Shown here: positions 58,014 to 64,000 of the stretch, in pieces
Position numbering within the stretch: position 1 is the first letter of the stretch
How the letters are laid out: every line of letters begins with the position of its first letter
Source: Gracilimonas sp040904925
Lineage (GTDB): Bacteria > Bacteroidota > Rhodothermia > Balneolales > Balneolaceae
Direction of reading: 5' to 3'
NCBI GenBank assembly: GCA_040904925.1
Contig: JBBDSP010000004.1
Location: 1 to 64,000, forward strand
DNA length: 64,000 nt
Notes under the pieces: generated by a model
Told to the model about the DNA's origin: nothing
Databases searched by the model: none
The model's input: the letters and a program-made list of their open reading frames with translations, nothing else
Position numbers and translations under genes: made by a program

Positions 58014-60752
58014 ATGAATTCCGTCATCAGAAAACATACAGGGAGATACATATCAGGTATTTGCCTGCTTTTTTTGATGACAACTCCTCTATTTGCTCAG
58101 CAGGGTGATACAACAGCAGTCGATCAGAGCAGTGTAAATCCACAAGATATATCTGCCACCCCTGACACCTCAGATACACCTGCAACTCAGCAGCCTGCCG
58201 GAAGTGCTGCAAGAAGCGGTTCGATCCCTGAAAATGCGGTTCAATTCCAATCATCAGATTCCCTTGTTATCAATTTTGAGGAGGGCAAAAAAGCTATTCT
58301 ATACGGTTCCTCACAAGTCAGGCATACATCAGGTGAATTGCGCTCCGGAGTCATCAATATGGACATTGACAGATCTACGGTTGAGGCTCGTACGCTTACG
58401 CCTGAAGACACATTATCTCGCCCCGTTTTAGTAAGGGAAAGTGATGAGATCAAAAGCACCCGGATACTTTTCAATTACAAGACGGAAAAGGGAAAGTTTG
58501 AAGCGGCACAGGTACAGGTGGCAGAGGGACACCTAATCGGATCAAAAATAAAAAATGTGAATGAAAGTGAAGTTTTTATTGAGGATGGGGTTTATTCAAC
58601 CTGTCCACCAGAATATATGTACTACTACCTGAAAGCGAAGAAAATGAAAGTGGTAGATGAGGAAGAGCTGTTTTTTAGCAATGCGCAGCTTTATATCCTG
58701 GACATTCCCTACCCAATTATTTTTCCATTTGGGTATGTGCCTTCTGGTATTGAACAAAAAAGGTCAGGTTTACTAACGCCCACCTATGCATTTCAGGATC
58801 AGAATAATCGCGGACTGGGTCTGCAGAATGTGGGATGGTTCCAGTATTTTAATGACCATTTGACCGGTCAGGTGGATGGTGATATTTATACCTCAGGCTC
58901 ATTTTATCTGAATGGGTTGGTTCAATACCGGAGGACAGATTTCTATAATGGTTCCCTGAGTTTAGGATATTCAAAAGATCGGGGAATGGAGCCAACTGAT
59001 CCCGGTTATACGGAAACTATTCAAAGATCTATTTCCATAAATCACAGTCAAACGATCTCTCCTTTTTCTTCCATATCTGCTAACGTTAATCTAAGGACGG
59101 CAGATTATAACCGAAGAAATTCTTACAACATTGATGACCGAGCTGAAACCAATTCTAACTCAAAGCTTTCATACAACTATAAACATCCGGAGAATTTATT
59201 TAATTTTAGCACGAATGCTCAGTTAGTTCAAAACTTCACCAATTATTCAACCCGGGTAAGCGGACCCACTGCGAACTTCAGGCTGAAGACATTGTCACCA
59301 TTTCAGGGAAATAATACGGGGGCCGGGGAGCAAAACTGGTATGAAACCATCAACATAAGTTATAACAACAGCCTGAGGTCTCGCTTTAATTTTGATCCTA
59401 TTGATGCAGATAGTTCTGAGATATCATTCTTCGAGGCTCTTACCGACCGTGACAAATATGAAGAGGCAACGGGCAATGATAATTACATACAGGCTGGGTT
59501 TCAGCAGGTAGCCGGCATTCAGGTGGGACAGGTGATACCCAGTCAGTTTTTGAACATCTCTGCCGGTGTGAACGTGACCGAAAACTGGTATCCATCTTCT
59601 ATCGAGAAAACATTTATTCAGGACTCAAATCGGGTTGAAACGGAAAAACAGTTTGGATTCAAAGCAGCCAGGGAATTTAATACGAACCTGAGCTTTGGGA
59701 CTACTTTTTATGGGATATCAAATATTAAGATAGGCAAACTGGAGGGGGTTCGGCATACCGTTCGCCCCCAAGTAGGATTCAGTTATCGCCCTGATTTCAG
59801 TACTGATTATTGGGGCTACTACAAAACAGTGCAAACCGATACACTCGGTAATACGCAGCGGTATTCAATTTTTGAGGATGAGATATTCGGGGGCCCGGGC
59901 AGAGGAGAGCAGCGTTCTATAAACTTCTCAATACGAAATGTATTCGAAACAAAAGTTGTAAAGAGAGATAGTACCGGAGAGGTTTCAGAAAACAACATCC
60001 GGTTCATTGATAACCTTTCCCTTAGCTCATCATATAACTTTGCAGCCGACAGCTTAAAGCTGAGCGATCTGAGTACCAGTATCAGTTCAAGCGCGGTGCC
60101 GGGCTTGAATTTAAGGGCTTCGGCAAATTTTTCATTTTATCAGGTTGATTCTACCGGCAGAGAGTTTGATCGCTTTTTTATTGAAGACAGTAAAAAACTG
60201 GCACAACTACAGTCCTTTTCATTAACGGCGAGCACTTCGTTTAGAGGCGGTGGGCGCGGAGTGGAAGTATATACACCGGAATACAGAAGAAGATATGATC
60301 CTTTGGATCAATCCAGGTTTCACCCCGTAGATTCACGGTTTGGATACGAACCGATTCCTCCGGTGAATTCTCCATGGAGTGTATCTCTGAATTTCAGTTA
60401 TAGTTGGAATTATCGATTTGGGGAAGACCCAACCAAAAGAGCAACTTTGCGCGCATCTAATATTTCATTCAATTTAACTCCGAAGTGGCAGTTCAGTACC
60501 GATGTCGGATATGATTTTATTGAAAAAGAATTTACTCCTTCCCAGTTTTCACTTAGCAGAAATCTGGAATGCTGGAACCTCTCATTTCAGATCAATCCTT
60601 TTGGGGAGTTTCAGTACTATTTCTTCCGCTTAAGCGTGAACAGCTCTCAGATTCAAAGCTTGTTCCAGAAATTACCGGTGCTTAAGAACCTGGAAAGGAG
60701 CTCAAGTCCATCCGGTGCCAGAAATCAAAGAGGCGGTGGGTTTGGATTTTAG
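58014..60752 (+). CDS. lptD: LPS-assembly outer-membrane protein LptD
   Basis: LptD is the barrel that inserts lipopolysaccharide in the outer leaflet. From the ATG at 58014 there is a signal peptide (to about residue 28, MTTPLFAQ), a low-complexity Thr/Gln/Pro stretch, and an OstA/LptA-like domain (about 75-230, LVINFEEGKKAILYGSSQVRH and FNYKTEKGKFEAAQVQV). The Bacteroidota-type hinge DGVYSTCPPEYMYYYLKAKKMKV and YPIIFPFGYVPSG follow, then a large barrel. ECWNLSFQI near the end carries the second Cys that should pair with the first in a disulfide. LptB is encoded at 15985. The stop overlaps the opposing ribE by 4 bases. Confidence 0.9.
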   Translation: MNSVIRKHTGRYISGICLLFLMTTPLFAQQGDTTAVDQSSVNPQDISATPDTSDTPATQQPAGSAARSGSIPENAVQFQSSDSLVINFEEGKKAILYGSSQVRHTSGELRSGVINMDIDRSTVEARTLTPEDTLSRPVLVRESDEIKSTRILFNYKTEKGKFEAAQVQVAEGHLIGSKIKNVNESEVFIEDGVYSTCPPEYMYYYLKAKKMKVVDEEELFFSNAQLYILDIPYPIIFPFGYVPSGIEQKRSGLLTPTYAFQDQNNRGLGLQNVGWFQYFNDHLTGQVDGDIYTSGSFYLNGLVQYRRTDFYNGSLSLGYSKDRGMEPTDPGYTETIQRSISINHSQTISPFSSISANVNLRTADYNRRNSYNIDDRAETNSNSKLSYNYKHPENLFNFSTNAQLVQNFTNYSTRVSGPTANFRLKTLSPFQGNNTGAGEQNWYETINISYNNSLRSRFNFDPIDADSSEISFFEALTDRDKYEEATGNDNYIQAGFQQVAGIQVGQVIPSQFLNISAGVNVTENWYPSSIEKTFIQDSNRVETEKQFGFKAAREFNTNLSFGTTFYGISNIKIGKLEGVRHTVRPQVGFSYRPDFSTDYWGYYKTVQTDTLGNTQRYSIFEDEIFGGPGRGEQRSINFSIRNVFETKVVKRDSTGEVSENNIRFIDNLSLSSSYNFAADSLKLSDLSTSISSSAVPGLNLRASANFSFYQVDSTGREFDRFFIEDSKKLAQLQSFSLTASTSFRGGGRGVEVYTPEYRRRYDPLDQSRFHPVDSRFGYEPIPPVNSPWSVSLNFSYSWNYRFGEDPTKRATLRASNISFNLTPKWQFSTDVGYDFIEKEFTPSQFSLSRNLECWNLSFQINPFGEFQYYFFRLSVNSSQIQSLFQKLPVLKNLERSSSPSGARNQRGGGFGF

Positions 60753-61354
60753 AGGGAGTCCCGACCGATGTTTGAAAGGTACTTTACGACGTATTTGCCA
60801 ATTACATCAAACTCAAGGTTTACAGGATCGCCTTTTACTTTATTTTTTAGATTTGTGTGATCCCAGGTGTAGGGTATTATGGCTACGACAAATTCATTGT
60901 CTGATTCCCGGGCTACGGTTAAACTAATTCCTTCTATGGTCACACTCCCCCGCCCGACTATCATATTGGTAAATTCCCGAGGGTATTCTATGGTTAGCAG
61001 CCACCCGGTTTTCTCTTGTTCTATATTTTTAATGGTACCGGTGGTATCTACATGACCCTGCACAAGGTGTCCCTCAATTCCGGTTTGTAAAGTGAGAGAT
61101 CGCTCAAGGTTAACAAGGCTGTCTTTCTCAAGTTCACCGATCGAGGTTTTCCGAAGCGTTTCTTCTACACTTTGAACGGTGAATGTATTCTCGTCAAATG
61201 CTGTAACAGTATGGCAGGCTCCATTTATAGAGATACTTTCATCCTCGTGACAGGTATCTGCAAAAGAACAGGCCACCTTCATTTCCTGTCCGCCCCCGTT
61301 AAGAGATTTGATCTCAATTATTTTTCCAACTTCCTGTATGATTCCTGTAAACAT
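60749..61354 (-). CDS. ribE: Riboflavin synthase alpha chain
   Basis: The enzyme joins two dimethylribityllumazines to riboflavin. The 201-residue protein has the family start MFTGIIQEVGKI, the duplicated lumazine-binding barrels with SINGACHTVTAFD and TIEGISLTVAR, and GHLVQGHVDTTG linking them. Length is normal. It begins 4 bases after the ribD stop and is convergent with lptD, with which it overlaps by 4 bases. No FMN riboswitch was seen ahead of the pair. Confidence 0.95.
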   Translation of the reverse strand: MFTGIIQEVGKIIEIKSLNGGGQEMKVACSFADTCHEDESISINGACHTVTAFDENTFTVQSVEETLRKTSIGELEKDSLVNLERSLTLQTGIEGHLVQGHVDTTGTIKNIEQEKTGWLLTIEYPREFTNMIVGRGSVTIEGISLTVARESDNEFVVAIIPYTWDHTNLKNKVKGDPVNLEFDVIGKYVVKYLSNIGRDSL

Positions 61355-61358
61355 AGTG

Positions 61359-62486
61359 TTAAAAATATCCGGTTAATAAGATGTCGTCACCGACCTGAGA
61401 CCATTTTGATTCTTTAAGTTCGGCAATTTCTTTCATTCTATTGATGCCAATATTAATAAGAGATCGGGTTCCCGCTCCCAACAATTTAGGTGCTATAAAA
61501 AGTTCAAGTTTATCAACCAAACCCTGCCGTATCAATGCGGATGATAACTGCTGCCCGCCCTCCACTAATACAGAAGTAATTCCCCGTTCTCCCAATTCTT
61601 TGAATGCCTGCTGAAGATCAACATGACCATCAACTTTGGATAGTTGGATGACTTCACCCCTGAAATAATTTTGTTGCATAACCCGGAGCATAGGATCAGC
61701 ATCTGTGGACGAAGCTTCTTTATTCCAGGTAAGGATGATGGTCTTTTCCTCAAACTTATCTGAAAAAAGATTGAGGTCTTTTGGCAGTTCATAAGGGCCA
61801 TCGATCACAATTCGTTTTGGTTGTCTGCCCGAAACATGTCGCACAGTAAGGCTTGGGTTATCAACCATAGCTGTTGTTCTACCAACTAAAACAGCATCAT
61901 ATTCTGAACGCCACTGATGAACCAATTTCCTGGACGATTTCCCGGTGATCCATTTTGATTCTCCATCTGCAGCGGCTAAAAATCCGTCTGCTGTCTGGGC
62001 CATTTTTAATGTAATGAATGGCCTTCCAAAAGTTTGGTGATGTATGAAAAACTCGTTAAGCTTTTCAGCTTCTTTTTTCATCACCCCAAGCTCTACCTCA
62101 ATGCCTTTATTTCTGAGATGCAGAATTCCCTTTCCGTTTACAGCGGGATTGGGATCTTTCATGGCGACTACTACCGTACCTATGGGATGTTTACCAAGCA
62201 TGGCTGCACAAGGCGGTGTCTTACCGTGATGCGAGCAGGGCTCAAGCGTAACATATACCGTGGCGTTTTTGAGCTGCTTTTTATCCTTAATGGAGTTTAT
62301 AGCATTGACTTCAGCATGAGCTTCTCCAAATTTCTTATGATAACCTTCCCCGATCTTCTCCCCATCTTCAGAAACAATTACACACCCAACCATTGGATTT
62401 GGAGATACATCACCCTTGCTCTTTTCTGCCAGAGCAAGAGCTTGCTGCATCCATTGTTCGTGAATTTGTTTCTGTGAAGTGGTCAT
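61359..62486 (-). CDS. ribD: Bifunctional deaminase/reductase RibD
   Basis: RibD performs the deaminase and reductase steps of riboflavin synthesis. The N-terminal deaminase (residues 1-145) has PNPMVGCVIV, the zinc site HAEVNAI and PCSHHGKTPPCAAM. The C-terminal reductase shows RPFITLKMAQTADG, SRKLVHQWRSEYDAVLVGRTTAM and a late LVEGGQQLSSALI. The length (375) is standard. It is followed directly by ribE; the terminator upstream (62531-62563) isolates it from the PPIase gene. Confidence 0.95.
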   Translation of the reverse strand: MTTSQKQIHEQWMQQALALAEKSKGDVSPNPMVGCVIVSEDGEKIGEGYHKKFGEAHAEVNAINSIKDKKQLKNATVYVTLEPCSHHGKTPPCAAMLGKHPIGTVVVAMKDPNPAVNGKGILHLRNKGIEVELGVMKKEAEKLNEFFIHHQTFGRPFITLKMAQTADGFLAAADGESKWITGKSSRKLVHQWRSEYDAVLVGRTTAMVDNPSLTVRHVSGRQPKRIVIDGPYELPKDLNLFSDKFEEKTIILTWNKEASSTDADPMLRVMQQNYFRGEVIQLSKVDGHVDLQQAFKELGERGITSVLVEGGQQLSSALIRQGLVDKLELFIAPKLLGAGTRSLINIGINRMKEIAELKESKWSQVGDDILLTGYF

Positions 62487-62530
62487 AGATGAAATCTACG
62501 GTTTTTGTATTTCCGTTACATTAAATCAAC

Positions 62531-62563
62531 AAAAAAAGGGTGAGAAGTAACTCCTCACCCTTT
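62531..62563 (-). terminator. Intrinsic terminator after the PPIase gene
   Basis: Read leftward, AAAGGGTGAG (62563-62554) pairs perfectly with CTCACCCTTT (62544-62535) around a 9-base loop, followed by TTTTG. It lies 25 bases beyond the isomerase stop and before the ribD start. Confidence 0.88.
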
Positions 62564-62587
62564 AAATAACCTATAAAAAGATAATAT

Positions 62588-64000
62588 TTACTGAAGCAGG
62601 CGTGATCGGTTATCTACGATCTTAGCATCTTTACGAAGTTGTTCTAACCAAATAGAAGAAAACTCCTGAAGCTTTTGCTGCTCTAATTGTTGTCTGATTT
62701 CTCTTCTTCTTTCCTGATCAAGGTTTGCAAGATCCGCTTCCATTTTCTCGGAAACTTCAACCACAAAAGCGGCACTGTTTCCTGTAATGACTCCGGATAC
62801 TTCCCCTTCATTCAGTCCAAAAATAGCGCCGACGACCATGGGTTCCCGCCCGGCCCCTGATATCACCGTAGCGTTTGCACGCAGAGTATTCACGGTTTGA
62901 ATTTCTTTTTCTGAAGCTGAAGCCAATTGCTCTAAACTCTGATTTTGACTAAGCAGGTCCTGAACTTTTTGCTGAGTCAATTCTTTGCGACGCTCAATTT
63001 TAACCATATTCTCAACCTGAGATCTCACCTCATCAAATGGGCGGTAGCCTTCAGGTGTAATTTCAACAACTTCGAGAACGATGAATTCTGAACTTAACTC
63101 CAGCACTTCAGAGATATCACCCTCATCCGCTGATTCCAGAAAGTTCATGATCTGCTGACTGCTTCCGAGACCGGAAATAAAGTCATTTCCCTGGGTTGCA
63201 AAAGCTTCCTGAGTTTCCAATTCGCGATCTTCAGCTTCTTCTTCAAAGCTTGTTTCTTCGGAGGCGAAAAATTCAAAATCAGCTGCTCTGTCATTTGCTT
63301 CATCTATAGTAGCAGGAAGCGCCTGAATATTATAGCTCATAGTTTGAAATTTGATCTCATTATTTCCACGCTCAGCTTCTTTCTTTAGAATAGCTGCTTG
63401 GCTGGCGGTCAGAATAACGTCTGAAACCTCACCCACTTCGAGGTCTGCTACAACCTGGTATTCATCACGGATATCATCAACAGTAACAAATGATGAGCGA
63501 TAGTTGGTGGATGAAGCCTGTCGGGAAAGGAAAAGAGAATCATTTGGTGCGTCAGCAAAAGCTTCTCTTAAACCCCGAACATCTTCAATGATCTGTGCAG
63601 TATCAGCAGCGGTTGGCAGCTTGCTGAATGTAACATACCGAAAACGATAGCTTTCGTCCCGAGTGTATCGGTCTCTGTTGTTATTGTAATAATCTTGAAG
63701 TTCACTGTTTGAGATATCGAGTTCTTGTTCAGTTACCTCACTGTATGGAAATCGAACAAAATTAACCTGCGCAGTGGTGTTATTTTTAATAAATTCTTGC
63801 TCAACTTCTGATTCTGTAACTTGCAGTCCGGCAGAAATGTAATTATTCAGTTTTTGCTGGCGGCGTTGTTCACGCAGTTGAAGCTCAAGAGCAACAGCTT
63901 GCTGGGAAAATTCACTGGACGAAAGGACTTGTTGAATGGCAGCGCGGTCGATACTTCCATCTTCCCGGGTAAAGTTTTGTCGGATAATGGGGGCAGGATT
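62588..64000 (-). CDS. PpiD/SurA-type peptidyl-prolyl isomerase, N-terminus beyond window edge
   Basis: The frame is open from 64000 to the stop at 62588 (470 residues), so the N-terminus with any signal or anchor helix is missing. Near the right edge NPAPIIRQNFTREDGSIDRAAIQQVL resembles the PpiD/SurA N-domain, followed by helices. A parvulin-like region covers the centre (VADLEVGEVSDVILT, PFDEVRSQVENMV). A second parvulin-like stretch ends with VVGAIFGLNEGEVSGVITGNSAAFVVEV. These chaperones fold outer-membrane proteins. The C-terminus is helical and charged, as in PpiD. Confidence 0.85.
   Translation of the reverse strand, partial: NPAPIIRQNFTREDGSIDRAAIQQVLSSSEFSQQAVALELQLREQRRQQKLNNYISAGLQVTESEVEQEFIKNNTTAQVNFVRFPYSEVTEQELDISNSELQDYYNNNRDRYTRDESYRFRYVTFSKLPTAADTAQIIEDVRGLREAFADAPNDSLFLSRQASSTNYRSSFVTVDDIRDEYQVVADLEVGEVSDVILTASQAAILKKEAERGNNEIKFQTMSYNIQALPATIDEANDRAADFEFFASEETSFEEEAEDRELETQEAFATQGNDFISGLGSSQQIMNFLESADEGDISEVLELSSEFIVLEVVEITPEGYRPFDEVRSQVENMVKIERRKELTQQKVQDLLSQNQSLEQLASASEKEIQTVNTLRANATVISGAGREPMVVGAIFGLNEGEVSGVITGNSAAFVVEVSEKMEADLANLDQERRREIRQQLEQQKLQEFSSIWLEQLRKDAKIVDNRSRLLQ

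Noticed and set aside
62487..62587. Possible FMN riboswitch ahead of ribD
   Set aside because: The gap is short and holds only the terminator of the PPIase gene; no RFN-element sequence was seen.
1..64000. CRISPR arrays, insertion sequences, prophage and integrase genes
   Set aside because: No spaced identical repeats of CRISPR length, no transposase or integrase motifs and no second tRNA with a duplicated end were found.

Overview
The window looks like a chromosomal segment of a Balneolota / Rhodothermota-type bacterium (FCB group, Gracilimonas/Balneola-like). This placement is inferred from gene content, not from a database search. Supporting signs are a promoter of the Bacteroidota form (TTG, then TATCTTTG) directly before a tRNA-Lys gene, and another of the form TTTG-N19-TAnnTTT before rho. 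Further signs are a PorV/PorQ-family protein, a DUF4270-like lipoprotein beside the short Bacteroidota-type GlgA-like protein, an HU-transmembrane-SPOR fusion, an LptD, and scarce Shine-Dalgarno sequences. The DNA is moderately AT-rich. There is no phage, insertion sequence or CRISPR array, and no intergenic stretch longer than about 300 bases.

Layout. 0-4.8 kb: a PIN-domain gene cut by the left edge, a sugar nucleotidyltransferase, a membrane-anchored MurF and a LolC/E permease. 4.8-14.3 kb: a rightward glycogen and envelope run of glgB, malQ, comA (phosphosulfolactate synthase), a half-length GlgA-like protein, a DUF4270-like lipoprotein, an outer-membrane barrel and a TPR protein. 14.2-15.6 kb: rho, with a promoter and an intrinsic terminator in its leader. 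15.6-20.3 kb (leftward): purS-clpS-purQ-lptB-rhodanese, miaA and a PorQ-like protein. 20.4-23.2 kb: dnaN coupled to a SAM hydroxide adenosyltransferase, then a methyltransferase. 23.3-30.1 kb: a beta-propeller protein, argS, a DsbA-like protein and a cysteine desulfurase (leftward), divergent from nadC and nadA. 30.2-35.7 kb: a probable envelope operon of an outer-membrane barrel, mini-HU, HU-TM-SPOR, ExbB/TolQ, ExbD/TolR and TonB. 36-42.3 kb: a lipoprotein, an MscS channel, and the leftward group cca-ispE-glgP. 42.4-51.4 kb: the most accessory part, with a UspA-like protein, small membrane proteins, a zinc-ribbon/alpha-CTD protein, a NERD protein, a GIY-YIG nuclease, a DUF4160/DUF2442 pair, a nitroreductase, an HMA-AraC regulator with three membrane proteins, and an NYN-cold-shock fusion. 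51.5-64 kb: a flippase, aroQ, a HIT protein, a thioredoxin-like protein, tRNA-Lys, a secreted PLD-SNase-ComEA nuclease, an FtsB-like protein, a ROK kinase, lptD, ribE, ribD and a PpiD/SurA-type isomerase cut by the right edge.

Glycogen synthesis and breakdown genes (glgB, malQ, glgP, the GlgA-like protein, the ROK kinase) are spread through the window. Several genes serve envelope biogenesis: LptB, LptD, Lol, MurF, TonB/Exb, PPIase and FtsB.

The most unusual non-coding signal is a set of intergenic elements built from short words (7, 8 or 9 nt), repeated in tandem and usually then in inverted order. Most begin at or just after a stop codon, and most loci use a different word. The most unusual protein is the exported PLD-SNase-ComEA fusion, whose SNase part appears to have lost catalytic residues.
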